Below, in pieces: positions 1-10,500 of a stretch of 64,000 nt of DNA; the first letter of the stretch is position 1, and each line of letters begins with the position of its first letter. The notes beneath the pieces were generated by a model. That model worked only from the letters and a program-made list of their open reading frames with translations, did no database searches and was not told the DNA's origin. Where the stretch lies: positions 1-64,000 of the forward strand of contig PLQW01000276.1 of NCBI GenBank assembly GCA_003160215.1. The letters run 5' to 3'. Source of the DNA: Acidobacteriaceae bacterium (lineage in GTDB: Bacteria; Acidobacteriota; Terriglobia; Terriglobales; Acidobacteriaceae). The translations under genes and the position numbers were made by a program.

Positions 1-224
1 TAGCAGGCCGCTGACAAAAGCGACGTTCGGGTAGTGCGGACCTTTAGGTCCGCGTTCAGACCGTTTGTTTTTGTCAGTTGAAGTCGGCTTCAGCCGACGG
101 CAGTCTCGGTTTTCGGGCCTTTCCGGCGGCCTCTTCAATCCCTGTTTGCCGATGAGCATTTTCCTTTTCTGACTGCAGCTTTCCGCCGTCTGTCTCATCT
201 ATAATCGCTACTACTGTTTCCGAC

Positions 225-345
225 CTCCGTGCCTAACGGAATACCCAAGGCTGCGGCGGCGGTGTTCCGCGGATTTTGCGGAACCGAGGGTGTGAAGGGA
301 AACGTTCACGCCTCCCGTGCTTGGAAAGGAAACGATTAGCAGCGC
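225..345 (+). promoter_or_regulatory. Structured 5' leader upstream of moaA; possible molybdenum-cofactor-type riboswitch
   Basis: Several hairpins, e.g. TTCCGC-ggatttt-GCGGAA and GTGAA-gggaaacg-TTCAC, plus GCCTCCCG and GGAAACG segments, about 100 nt upstream of moaA. Riboswitch class not verified. Confidence 0.35.
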
Positions 346-393
346 TGTGCCTTCCTGCGCGCTGGGTCTGTCCCTTCCTTGCACATTACAGGT

Positions 394-428
394 TTTAGCT
401 GAAAGCTGACGGCTGAGAGCTGACTGCT
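394..428. repeat. Degenerate heptamer tandem repeat, 5 units
   Basis: tttagct gaaagct gacggct gagagct gactgct, ending directly at the moaA GTG start (429). Confidence 0.8.
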
Positions 429-1418
429 GTGTTTCTCACCGACAAATTCGGACGGCGCATCAGCGACCTGCGGATCTCCATCACCGATCGCTGCAACTAC
501 AAGTGCGTCTATTGCCGCTCGGGCACCGACGGGCCACAATTTTCCGAGATGCCCATTGCCGACTACGTGCGCATCGCGCGCATCTTTGTCGGGCTCGGAA
601 TCACGAAAGTCCGTCTCACTGGCGGCGAGCCGCTGTTGCGCAGAGGTCTCGTGGAAATGGTCCGCCAACTCGGCCGCATGCGTACTCTTGAAGGCGGCCC
701 GCTGGACATCGCCATCACGACCAATGGACATTTGCTGGCCGAGATGGCGCAACCGCTTGCCGATGCCGGTCTGACGCGGGTGACGGTTTCGATGGACGCC
801 GTGGACGCAGGAGAATTCGCACGCATCACGCGCGTGCCCAACGGCTACGAACGTGTGCTGGCCGGAATCCGCGCCGCGCAACGCGCCGGACTGGACCCAG
901 TCAAGATCAATTGCGTGTTGTTGCGCGGTTTCAACGACGACCAAATCACCGCCTTCGGCCGCTTCGCACGGGAGGAAGGCGTCGCCGTCCGCTTCATCGA
1001 ATTCATGCCGCTGGAAGAAGGCCGCGTCTGGTCTCCGGAGATCGTCGTGACCCTCGACGAGATCGTGCGCCGCATGGCCCTGTTCATGCCGCTGCGCGAA
1101 GTTGGCCACGCGCGCAGCGAGACCGCCCGCCGCTATGTCTTCGAGGACGGCATCGGCGAGATCGGGATCATCGCACCGGTTTCGCGTCCGTTTTGCGGCC
1201 ATTGCAGCCGCATTCGGCTTACCTCGGACGGCAAGATTCGCACCTGCCTGTTCTCGGTCCGCGAACACGACCTGGCTGGCTTGATGGCGCGGGGAGCCAG
1301 CGACGAAGACATGGTCGAGTTCATCCTTGACGCCGTCGAGCACAAGGAGGAGCGCCACCACATCGGCGAACCCGGCTTCGTGCCGGCGTCGAGGACGATG
1401 GTGCATATCGGGGGGTAG
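429..1418 (+). CDS. moaA: GTP 3',8-cyclase MoaA (radical SAM)
   Basis: N-terminal CNYKCVYC radical-SAM motif, C-terminal FCGHCSRIRLTSDGKIRTCLFS; GTG start. Confidence 0.95.
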   Translation: MFLTDKFGRRISDLRISITDRCNYKCVYCRSGTDGPQFSEMPIADYVRIARIFVGLGITKVRLTGGEPLLRRGLVEMVRQLGRMRTLEGGPLDIAITTNGHLLAEMAQPLADAGLTRVTVSMDAVDAGEFARITRVPNGYERVLAGIRAAQRAGLDPVKINCVLLRGFNDDQITAFGRFAREEGVAVRFIEFMPLEEGRVWSPEIVVTLDEIVRRMALFMPLREVGHARSETARRYVFEDGIGEIGIIAPVSRPFCGHCSRIRLTSDGKIRTCLFSVREHDLAGLMARGASDEDMVEFILDAVEHKEERHHIGEPGFVPASRTMVHIGG

Positions 1419-1915
1419 CTATCAGCTATCAGCCGGATTCCGATTGCAGATCAGTCAGTCTCGCCTTTTCGCCCGGGTGCAATCCCAAGCCTTACCATCA
1501 TGGAATCGAGTGTCGTAGGTTTCAGACCCAGGATCTCAGCGGCCCCGTTTTTTCCTCGGACACGCCATCCCGTCATTTCCAGCACATCGCGTACGTGCCC
1601 GCGCTCAGCATCCATGAGGAGCAGACTGGAAGCTGCGTCGTTGAAAGCTGATCCAGCGCCGACAAAAGTGCACAGACATCCAATTCACCCGATCCGGGTT
1701 CTCGAAGCTGCTGGAATTCAAGCCCAACGGCAACTCGGGCTGCGGCAAGTCCATTCATACTTGGAGTTGGCGCAGGGTTAGCAGGATTTGGTGACCATTT
1801 CCATGTTCTCCACGTCTAATGGCATGAGAACTCCCAGTGAATCCCCTCACAATTCAGTCGCAGAGTTGCGCCGACTGTATAATTTACATTTGGCTTGTTA
1901 GCCGGAGGACAGTTG

Positions 1916-3544
1916 ATGGATCTGCAAGTTTCAGGTTTCAGGCAAAAGTTTAAGGCCAATCGCTTTGCCTCAACCTTGGTGGTCCTGGCGACCCTGACGC
2001 TAGGCATTCTGATTGGCACGGTTGTCTCTGGAGGCGTGAAGGGCAAGGAGAAGAATCCCTCCGCCGACGCGACTCCGCTGCAGGTTCCCTCGCCGGTGCA
2101 GTTGTCGAACCAGTTTTCCCAGATCGCTCGCCAGATGGAGCCATCGGTGGTCAACATCAGCACCGAAACGTCGATCAAGAACCCGCACCGCGGGCGTCAT
2201 GGCATGCCCCCCGGCGACGATGGACAAGGACAGGGACCGGGCGGTGGTGACGAAGACAGCCCGTTCCAGGATTTCTTCAACCGCTTTTTTGGCGGACAGG
2301 GTGGGCAAGGTGGCCAGGGCAGTCCTGACCAGGGTCAGGGTCCCGACGACCTTCGCGAACGTTCCCTGGGTTCCGGCGTCATCGTCGATTCCAAGGGCTA
2401 CATCGTTACCAACAATCACGTGGTCGAAAAAGCCGACCGAATCCGCGTCAAGCTCATGGACGATCCCGCGACCGTGACCTACGACGCCACCGTGATCGGG
2501 GTTGACAAGGAAACCGATCTCGCGGTCATCAAGATTGATGCCAAGAAGCCGTTGCCCGCCGCGAAGCTTGGCAATTCTGACGGCATGGCGGTCGGCGACT
2601 GGGTGCTTGCGGTGGGAAGCCCATTCGGTCTCGATGAGACGGTCACCGCCGGCATCGTTTCCGCCAAGGGCCGCAATATCGTTCCCAACCGGCAGTTTGA
2701 GTCGTTCATCCAAACCGACGCTGCCATCAATCCCGGCAACTCGGGCGGTCCGCTGGTGAACATGGCCGGTGAAGTGATCGGGATCAACACGGCCATCTAC
2801 ACCAGTGGCGGAGGATACCAGGGCGTCGGCTTCGCGATGCCGTCCAATACCGTGGTGCAGGTTTACAACCAGCTCATCGGACCGGAGCACAAAGTTTCGC
2901 GCGGTTCGATTGGAGTGGAGTTCAATGCCGTCCCGAATCCGGCAGTCGCCCGCGTCTATGGAGTCACGAGTGGCGTCACCATCGCTCACGTTACGCCCAA
3001 CGGTCCGGCCGACAAGGCTGGCCTGAAGACGGGCGACACCATCGTTTCCGTCAACGGCAAGCAAGTGAAGACGGGCGATGAACTGGTGGCGGAGATTTCC
3101 TCTATCAAGCCGGGAAGCACGGCCAAGGTGGGCTATGTCCGCAATGGCAAGACCTCTGCTACCGACGTCACCATTGCTGACCGTTCCAAGCTCTTTGCCG
3201 CCCGTTTGGGCGATCAGGAGGAGGGCGGCGAGCAGGCCCAGCCACAGGAAAGTAAGTTCGGCATCAACGTTCGCAGCATCACGCCGGACATGGCCAACCG
3301 CTACCAATTGCCGAATACCAAGGGTGTCATTGTGCAGGACTTGAAGCCAGACGGCTTCGGCGACACCGTTGGATTGAGCCGCGGCGATATTATCCTGGAG
3401 ATCAATAAGCAGCCGGTAGGCGGCGAAGACGATTTCCAGAAGATCCAGTCGCAGGCGAAGAGCGGCCAGGACGTCGTGTTCCTGGTTCGTCCGCGCGGCA
3501 TTCGAGACAATACCACCGTCTTCATGGGAGGGACCCTGCAATAA
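1916..3544 (+). CDS. Do/DegP-family periplasmic serine protease with PDZ domains
   Basis: [23 protein letters not shown] catalytic motifs, two PDZ-like regions, N-terminal TM/signal; ATG 1916 preceded by GCCGGAGG. Confidence 0.95.
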   Translation: MDLQVSGFRQKFKANRFASTLVVLATLTLGILIGTVVSGGVKGKEKNPSADATPLQVPSPVQLSNQFSQIARQMEPSVVNISTETSIKNPHRGRHGMPPGDDGQGQGPGGGDEDSPFQDFFNRFFGGQGGQGGQGSPDQGQGPDDLRERSLGSGVIVDSKGYIVTNNHVVEKADRIRVKLMDDPATVTYDATVIGVDKETDLAVIKIDAKKPLPAAKLGNSDGMAVGDWVLAVGSPFGLDETVTAGIVSAKGRNIVPNRQFESFIQTDAAINPGNSGGPLVNMAGEVIGINTAIYTSGGGYQGVGFAMPSNTVVQVYNQLIGPEHKVSRGSIGVEFNAVPNPAVARVYGVTSGVTIAHVTPNGPADKAGLKTGDTIVSVNGKQVKTGDELVAEISSIKPGSTAKVGYVRNGKTSATDVTIADRSKLFAARLGDQEEGGEQAQPQESKFGINVRSITPDMANRYQLPNTKGVIVQDLKPDGFGDTVGLSRGDIILEINKQPVGGEDDFQKIQSQAKSGQDVVFLVRPRGIRDNTTVFMGGTLQ

Positions 3545-3629
3545 CTAACAGGTACCTCGATTGACGTAGACTGTTTACAAGTAAGCGAACAAATCAGCGG
3601 CACTGGCGCATCGGACTAAATGAGGTCCA

Positions 3630-4235
3630 ATGCCGCTGCTGTTTCATTTTGGGATTCGGGCCTCTTTTTCTTGTTCCCCAGAGGTTAAAGCTTCATTACA
3701 ATGGAACCGCATTTGGGAATTCATATATTTTTCTCTGAGGTGGTCGTTGCCTATCGGAAATCGTAAATCTCAAGTCGCCAGCATTCTTCTCGCGCTGTTG
3801 CTGATGGCCGGCGTGGCTTCGGCGACTGCAACAGCCAAGCCAAAAACCAAGCACGCACAACTCACCAAGACACATTCATCCTCCCATCATGCTTCGGGCA
3901 AATCCAACAAGAAGAGTGCTGCGCGTCCCCACGGGCAACGCGGGATCGACGAACAACGCACCTTGGAGATCCAGAACGCCCTCATTCACGAGCATTACCT
4001 TAGCGGTGGGCCTTCCGGCACTTGGGACGAGGCTACCCGCGACGCCATGATCCGCTACCAGGCGGCCAACGGCTGGCAGACCAAGCTCACACCCGATTCC
4101 CGGGCGCTGATCAAACTGGGTCTGGGGCCCGATCATAAAGGCCTGTTGAATCCCGAGACAGCGAATATTCCTTCGCCGCATGAACTCGGTGTGGACAGCG
4201 GAACGCAGCCCGGAGGCTCGACCGACCAGGAGTAA
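3630..4235 (+). CDS. Exported peptidoglycan-binding-domain protein
   Basis: Hydrophobic signal segment; IQNALIHEHYLSGGPSGTWDEATRDAMIRYQAANGW resembles PG_binding_1; start uncertain (may be near 3747). Confidence 0.7.
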   Translation: MPLLFHFGIRASFSCSPEVKASLQWNRIWEFIYFSLRWSLPIGNRKSQVASILLALLLMAGVASATATAKPKTKHAQLTKTHSSSHHASGKSNKKSAARPHGQRGIDEQRTLEIQNALIHEHYLSGGPSGTWDEATRDAMIRYQAANGWQTKLTPDSRALIKLGLGPDHKGLLNPETANIPSPHELGVDSGTQPGGSTDQE

Positions 4236-4334
4236 CTTGAATTTCTTCCAGTCCAAGCAAGGCGCGGCACAACCCGCGCCTTTTCTGCTCTCAGGCCGAG
4301 GTTTTGAGATGCGAGCATGTTATAGTTGTCAACG

Positions 4335-4353
4335 AGTATTACTGAGTAACACT
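4335..4353. promoter_or_regulatory. Imperfect palindrome, candidate toxin-antitoxin operator
   Basis: AGTATTACT-G-AGTAACACT (one mismatch) just upstream of the CopG-like antitoxin start. Confidence 0.5.
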
Positions 4354-4372
4354 TGTGAGAACTACGCAGACC

Positions 4373-4669
4373 ATGACAATTTCGTTGCCGCCAGCCCTGC
4401 TGCAACGGTTTGAGGAAGTCCGGAAGGCAGAATCCCGCACTCGCTCCGAATTGGTTCGTGAGGCGCTGCGAGCCTATTTTGAGGGCCGCTATCCCGCGGT
4501 ACGGGCGACCAAGGCCGAAATCGCAGCGCTTCGCCGTGGCCGGCTGGCTTTTCGTCGGGGTGAAACCCTTTCCCTGGGACAGTTTCTGAATGAGTTGGAA
4601 CCTGCAGCTAACCGGTCCCGCGCAAAAAGACTTTCGAAAGCTATCCCAAAAAGAGCAGCCTCGAGTTAG
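4373..4669 (+). CDS. Ribbon-helix-helix (CopG/RHH) antitoxin
   Basis: MTISLPPALLQRFEEVRKAESRTRSELVREALRAYFE is a classic RHH; the ORF can extend to 4355. Confidence 0.85.
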   Translation: MTISLPPALLQRFEEVRKAESRTRSELVREALRAYFEGRYPAVRATKAEIAALRRGRLAFRRGETLSLGQFLNELEPAANRSRAKRLSKAIPKRAASS

Positions 4670-4847
4670 GGCCGCACTCCTGGCGATGCAGGAAGATCCT
4701 TTTGCCGGCGATATCAAGCGTCTCAAAGGTGAATCCACCGCCTGGCGACGGCGGGTTGGGCAGTATCGCATCATCTATGATCTATATCTCCAAGAGCACC
4801 TGATTGTGGTAGCCGGAATCTTGCGTCGCACCTCGACAACGTACTGA
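4590..4847 (+). CDS. RelE/ParE-family toxin
   Basis: WNLQLTGPAQKDFRKL...KRLKGESTAWRRRVGQYRIIYDL...ILRRTSTTY; overlaps the antitoxin by 80 nt in another frame. Confidence 0.9.
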   Translation: MSWNLQLTGPAQKDFRKLSQKEQPRVRAALLAMQEDPFAGDIKRLKGESTAWRRRVGQYRIIYDLYLQEHLIVVAGILRRTSTTY

Positions 4848-4959
4848 ACTGCGCGCGATGGCGAATTGAGCCACTTCTGAAGATTTCAATACAGCTAATT
4901 GCTCACCGCCTTGTGCTAATCTCCATTCTTCGAACTTCAGCAGTACCAGAAGAGGGGCT

Positions 4960-5328
4960 ATGAGCCAGCAAGAGCACAACTTCCAAATGGACTACATCGA
5001 ATTTCCGGCAACCGACATTGAAGGGACCAAGCGCTTCTACCACCAGGTTCTTGGTTGGGAATTCAAGGATTGGGGCCCGGGATACACCAGTTTCCACGAC
5101 GGCCGGCTCGCCGGCGGCTTCAACAGCGAGTCCCAACCGGCCGGAGCCGATGGCGCAAAGACGCGCGGCGTGCTGGTGGTCCTCTACGCGACTTCTCTGG
5201 ACGACACCTACCGCAAGGTGAAGGCAGCGGGCGGCAGGATCGTCCGCGAAATCTTCGAGTTTCCCGGCGGCAAGCGCTTCCACTTTGCCGATCCCAACGG
5301 CAACGAGTTGGCGGTCTGGAGCGAATAA
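4960..5328 (+). CDS. VOC-family (glyoxalase/bleomycin-resistance-like) protein
   Basis: YIEFPATDIEGTKRFYHQVLGWEFKDWG...FEFPGGKRFHFADPNGNELAVWSE. Confidence 0.85.
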   Translation: MSQQEHNFQMDYIEFPATDIEGTKRFYHQVLGWEFKDWGPGYTSFHDGRLAGGFNSESQPAGADGAKTRGVLVVLYATSLDDTYRKVKAAGGRIVREIFEFPGGKRFHFADPNGNELAVWSE

Positions 5329-5433
5329 CCACTGGCAGGCTTGGTGCTACTGGTTTTGCGAGCATTTGGTCGATAACAACAGAATTCAGGATCGGCCATT
5401 CAGTCATTAGGGAAGAGTTCTTGGGATTGCTTT

Positions 5434-5468
5434 GCGAAGAGCGAATAGCGAATAGCGAAAAGCGACCG
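5434..5468. repeat. Degenerate heptamer tandem repeat, 5 units
   Basis: gcgaaga gcgaata gcgaata gcgaaaa gcgaccg, just upstream of the transporter GTG at 5472. Confidence 0.8.
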
Positions 5469-5471
5469 CGC

Positions 5472-6812
5472 GTGAACACCAAACTCAATTCCTTGCTGGT
5501 GAAGAGCATCGCAGTCGGCGCGCTTGGCGGCTTGCTCTTCGGGTTCGACACCGCTGTCATTGCCGGCACCACGCAACAGCTCAACCTGGTTTTCAGCCTG
5601 ACCCCGAAAGAGCTGGGCTTCACCGTATCGATCGCGCTCCTGGGAACGATCATTGGGGCCATGTTCTCGGGCGTTCTGGGCGATCGATTAGGCGGGCGCG
5701 AGAGCCTGCGCATCCTGGCGGGGTTCTACATCATTTCCGCTCTCGGCTGCGCCTTCGCGTGGAACTGGCCATCGCTGCTCATCTTCCGTTTTATCGGCGG
5801 ACTGGGCATTGGCGGCTCTTCGGTGCTGGGGCCGGTGTACATCGCCGAGATCGCTCCCGCGCGTTGGCGCGGGCTGCTGGTGGGTTCGTTCCAAATCAAC
5901 ATCGTGATCGGAATCATGGTCGCCTATCTCAGCAACTATTTGATCGGGCTGGCCGGCTTTGGCGTGAACGAATGGCGATGGCAGCTTGGCATCGCCGCCG
6001 CTCCGGCCATCCTGTTCCTGATCATGCTGTTCGGCATTCCGCGGAGCGCGCGCTGGCTGGTTACGCAATATCGCATTCCCGAGGCGCGCCAGGTGCTGGA
6101 GAAGCTGGGGTCGGATGATCCTCAAGGAGAACTCGACGAGATCGTCGCCTCCATTCATGTTGAAGACGCGCCTCACTCCGAACCGCTCTTCCAGCGCAAG
6201 TATTGGCTTCCGATCTATCTCGCGTTTACCGTCGCAGCCTTCAACCAACTGGCCGGAATCAATGCCATCCTGTATTACCTGAACTACATTTTCGCCATGG
6301 CCGGGTTCAGCAAGGTCTCGGGCGATCTTCAGGCGGTCGCGGTGGGCGCGATGAACCTGCTGGCCACGCTGTTGGGCATGTCACTCATCGACAAGTTGGG
6401 CCGCAAGACCCTGCTGCTAATCGGCGGTTTCGGGATGACATTCTGTTTGAGCGGCGTGGCCACCGTGTTCTTTACCCACCGGCACCAGGACCTGCTAGTT
6501 TGGCTTCTTGTCGCCTATATCGCTTTCTTTGCGATTTCGCAGGGCGCGGTCATCTGGGTGTACATCAGCGAAGTGTTTCCCAACCGCGTTCGCTCGAAGG
6601 GACAGAGCCTGGGCAGCTCGACCCACTGGATCATGAACTTCGCCATCTCGCTGGTCTTTCCCTATTTCGCGGTCCGCTTCGGCGGAGGATATCCCTTCGT
6701 ATTCTTTGCCGCGATGATGGCCCTGATGTTCTTCGTCGTGCTGTTCACCTTCCCCGAGACCAAAGGCGTGACCTTGGAACAGATCCAGCATAAGCTGGGG
6801 ATTGAGTATTAG
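5472..6812 (+). CDS. MFS sugar porter-type transporter
   Basis: GGLLFGFDTAVIAG, GDRLGGRESL, PESxR-like PRSARWL, GRKTLLLIGG; GTG start inferred (the 5055 ORF start is too long). Confidence 0.9.
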   Translation: MNTKLNSLLVKSIAVGALGGLLFGFDTAVIAGTTQQLNLVFSLTPKELGFTVSIALLGTIIGAMFSGVLGDRLGGRESLRILAGFYIISALGCAFAWNWPSLLIFRFIGGLGIGGSSVLGPVYIAEIAPARWRGLLVGSFQINIVIGIMVAYLSNYLIGLAGFGVNEWRWQLGIAAAPAILFLIMLFGIPRSARWLVTQYRIPEARQVLEKLGSDDPQGELDEIVASIHVEDAPHSEPLFQRKYWLPIYLAFTVAAFNQLAGINAILYYLNYIFAMAGFSKVSGDLQAVAVGAMNLLATLLGMSLIDKLGRKTLLLIGGFGMTFCLSGVATVFFTHRHQDLLVWLLVAYIAFFAISQGAVIWVYISEVFPNRVRSKGQSLGSSTHWIMNFAISLVFPYFAVRFGGGYPFVFFAAMMALMFFVVLFTFPETKGVTLEQIQHKLGIEY

Positions 6813-6837
6813 TGGCTAGTGGTTGGTGGTTTGTGGT
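6810..6837. repeat. Degenerate heptamer tandem repeat, 4 units
   Basis: tagtggc tagtggt tggtggt ttgtggt; the first unit contains the transporter stop codon. Confidence 0.7.
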
Positions 6838-6873
6838 GTGACCACAGTCAGCAGAGGATAGTGAGATGTTAAG

Positions 6874-7149
6874 ATGTCGCTCAGGATCGAAGCCATGAGC
6901 GAAGCGGAATTGAATTTTGGCGACCGAATCGTGCGCAGCCAGCAAATTTGCGGCGGCGAACCCGTGTTCCAAGGGACGCGCGTTACTTTGCGTACAGTTC
7001 TTGCGAGCGTGGCTGCGGGAGATACCGTCGAAGTGATCCTCGCCGATTTTCCTGGTCTAAAGGCTGCGGACATTCAAGCCGCCATCGCATTTGCAGCGGC
7101 GTCTGCCGAAGAAGATCTACCCGTTCCGGCAGTGCCGCACATCCGATGA
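6874..7149 (+). CDS. DUF433-type antitoxin
   Basis: IVRSQQICGGEPVFQGTRVTLRTVLASVAAGDTVEVILADFPGL. Confidence 0.85.
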   Translation: MSLRIEAMSEAELNFGDRIVRSQQICGGEPVFQGTRVTLRTVLASVAAGDTVEVILADFPGLKAADIQAAIAFAAASAEEDLPVPAVPHIR

Positions 7150-7517
7150 AGATCAAGCTGGATGAGAACCTTCCTCTCCGATTGGCATCCGTCCTAAAGA
7201 ACCTAGGTCATGATGTTTATACGACCCGTGACGAAGGTCTCTCTGGCCACGCGGACCGCGACATTTGGGTGAGAGCACAGGAGGAATCAAGATTCCTGAT
7301 CACTCAAGATTTGGATTTCTCCGATTCCCGAGTTTTTGCCCCCGGATCCCACTGTGGCATTCTCCTTGTCCGACTTCACTCACCGAGCCGAAGAAATCTA
7401 ATCGAGCGCGTCAGCGCTCTGTTTGAGTATGAAAATGTCGATGACTGGGCGACCTGCTTTATTGTCGCGACGGAACGCAAACTTCGCGTCCTGAGACCGC
7501 CGTCTAGGGTTACTTGA
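7146..7517 (+). CDS. DUF5615 PIN-like toxin
   Basis: MKIKLDENLPLRLASVLKNLGHDVYTTRDEGLSGHADRDIW...FLITQDLDFSD; ATGA overlap with the DUF433 gene. Confidence 0.85.
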   Translation: MKIKLDENLPLRLASVLKNLGHDVYTTRDEGLSGHADRDIWVRAQEESRFLITQDLDFSDSRVFAPGSHCGILLVRLHSPSRRNLIERVSALFEYENVDDWATCFIVATERKLRVLRPPSRVT

Positions 7518-7571
7518 GTTGCTAGATTTATGGCCTGCACGGTAAGCGTTGTTTGAGGAGGCACAGGCTTC

Positions 7572-10500
7572 ATGAATCGCATGTCGTTTCTTATTCTCTT
7601 TGTTTTCGTCGCTGCTTCCGCATTCGCCCAATCACCCTCCACCACTCCCGATCCCTACAAGCCGGTGCTCGATCGCCTGCAATCTATTACGGTCATTCCT
7701 CTGGAGACTTGGCAAGCGCACGCCGCCGACCTCCCGCACGGAGAATATCCGGCGTTAGGCACCTCCGACTGGCAGCCGGTCAAGCTGAAGGAAGATTGGA
7801 AAGGCTCGCGCTGGCTCCGACTCACATACGAGATCCCGGCGCAGTTGAACGGCTACAGTCTGCAAGGGGCGCGCATTTCTCTCGATCTGCACGTCAGCAG
7901 CGACGACGCCATCCAGATCAGCATCTTCTCTAACGGCAACATGGTGGCGCGCACCGACGAAGACGGGCAGGTGCCAATCACCCTGATCGAGAATGCCCAG
8001 CCGGGGCAGACGCTTGTGCTGGCCGTTCGCGTCCTGGACTCCGGTGGCGGCGGCTGCTGTGGCGGCGACTCGACTCGCATCGAGCACGCCGAGCTTTCCA
8101 TTCAGCCTCCGCCCAACCGCCCCGATCCCGCGCTGATGCGGCTGCAAATTCTTTCGGCTGAGCCGGTCATCGCCGCGTATCCCGACGGCAATGCCGAGCG
8201 TGAGCAGCAACTGGACGCGGCTGTGAAGGCCATCAACGCTACGGCGCTCGACCAGGGAAATCAGCAGGCGTTCGACGCCTCGCTCCGCGATGCGCAAGCC
8301 AAGCTCGGCGTGTTGCGCCCGTACATGAAGCAATTCAGCATTGCAGCCGTCGGCAACAGCCACATCGACATGGCATGGTTGTGGCCATGGACGGAGACGG
8401 TCGAAGTCGTCCGCAACACCTTCGGCACCGCGCTGCAACTGATGCGCGAATATCCCGACTTCAAATTCACCGCCAGCACCGCGCAAGCCTACGAATGGAT
8501 CGAAGAAAAGTATCCCGCGATGTTCCAGGAGATCCAGCAACGGGTGAAAGAAGGCCGCTGGGAAGTCATCGGCGGCATGTGGGTCGAGCCCGACCTCAAC
8601 ATGCCCGACGGCGAGTCGCTGGTGCGCCAGGTCCTCTACGGCAAGCGCTACTTCCAGCAGAAGTTCGGCAAGGACATCAACATCGGCTGGAATCCCGACT
8701 CGTTTGGCTACAACTGGCAACTGCCGCAAATCTACAAGCGTTCCGGCATCGACTACTTCGTCACCCAAAAGCTGCTTTGGGCCTCGGAGTTCACCAAGTT
8801 TCCCTACCGGTTGTTCTGGTGGCAGGCGCCGGACGGCAGCCGCTTGCTGACCTACTTCCCCAGCGACTACGCCAACCCGATCGATCCGCAGAAGATGGCA
8901 CGCGACTCGGCCACCTACGGCCCAATGATGTGGAAATACAACGGCGGAACAAACTCGGCGCCCGCCGGCGGCCTCGACATGATGTACCTGTACGGCGTGG
9001 GCGATCATGGTGGCGGACCGACGCGCCAGGACCTCGACACCGCGCTGCGCTGGCAGAAAGGAGATCTGGTCTATCCGAAAATTAACTTCTCCACCGCGGC
9101 GCAATATTTTGCCGACCTGGAGAAGAACAAGAGCGAGCTCAACATTCCGACGTGGGACGGCGAGCTCTATTTCCAATACCATCGCGGGGTGCAGACTACG
9201 CAGTCGGAGGAAAAGCGCGGCAATCGGCAGAATGAAGAGTTGGTGCTAAACGCGGAGAAGGTGGCCTCGATCAATACGTTATTTGGCGTTGCATGGCCGC
9301 AAGGGAACTTCGATACTGCGTGGAAAGGTATCCTGTTCAACCAGTTCCACGACATCCTGCCGGGCTCGGGAATTCACATCAACTACGTGGACGCAGCGCG
9401 TAAGTACGCGATGGCGTCGCAGATTGACAGCGACATCATTCACGCGGGCCTGGCCGACCTCGCCTCGCGCGTGCAGTCCGACGGCGTGAGTGTGCTGGTG
9501 TTCAACCCACTGTCGTGGCCGCGGACCGGTGAGGTTGAGGTCGAGGTGCAGTTCCCGACGGCTGTGGAGCGCGTTGAAGCGGTAGGACCTGATGGCAAAT
9601 CGATGCCGGTCCGAGTGCTTAGTCACGATCCGCTTACTAATCGAGTCGCGCTGAGTCTTCTGGCGAGAAACATCCCTGCGACGGGGTACAAACTGGTAAA
9701 ACTCATACCCGTGAAGCCAGAATCGCGCCTACTCGGCACCCTTGTGCCTCCCGGTTTGCTAACCACCAGCGCCGAGTTCCTTCAGAACGAGTTCATTCGC
9801 CTCAAGGTCGATCCCAAGACCGGCTGCATCACCAGCCTCTTCGACAAGCGCAGCAAGATCGAAGCGCTAGCGCTGCCCGTGCAGAGCGAAGGCTCGCCCG
9901 CGGCATCGCCGGATGGCCTGCCTTGCGGCAACCTGCTCCAGGCCTTCGTGGACAAGCCCAAGCGCTGGGACGCGTGGAACATCGACGCCGACTTCGTCAA
10001 GCAGCATTGGGACCTGATGCAGGCCGACGAAGTGAAGCTGGCGGAGAACACGCCGCTGCGCGCCGTCATTCGCGTGAAGCACCACTTCCAGAAGTCGACC
10101 TTCGTGCAGGACATCACCATGTATCCCGGCGTGCCGAGAGTTGACGTCCACATGCAGGCCGACTGGCACGAGCAGCACATCCTGCTGAAAGTTGCGTTTC
10201 CCGTCAGCGCGCGCAGCGACAAGGCGACCTTTGAGATTCCTTACGGCAGTGTCGAGCGGCCCACGACGCGCAACACGCCTGCCGAGCAGGCGCAGTTCGA
10301 AGTTCCGGCGCTGCGCTGGGCCGATATCTCGGACGCCATCCACGGCTTCAGCCTGCTGAACGACAGCAAGTACGGATACGATGCAAAGGACAACGTGTTG
10401 CGCCTGTCGCTGCTGCGTTCGCCAACCTGGCCCGATCCTGAAACCGATCAGGGACAGCACGAGTTCACGTATTCGCTCTATCCGCACGGCGGCACCTGGC

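Noticed and set aside
336-1406. 356-aa minus-strand ORF
   Set aside because: Antisense shadow of moaA; high GC keeps the opposite frame open and the translation has no recognisable domain.
2000-3541. 513-aa minus-strand ORF
   Set aside because: Exact antisense of the Do-family protease gene, low-complexity His/Asp/Arg-rich translation; coding signal is on the plus strand.
5055-5471. N-terminal extension of the sugar MFS ORF
   Set aside because: It overlaps the VOC gene in another frame; the transporter starts plausibly at GTG 5472.
7755-9182. 475-aa minus-strand ORF
   Set aside because: Antisense of the GH38 mannosidase catalytic region.
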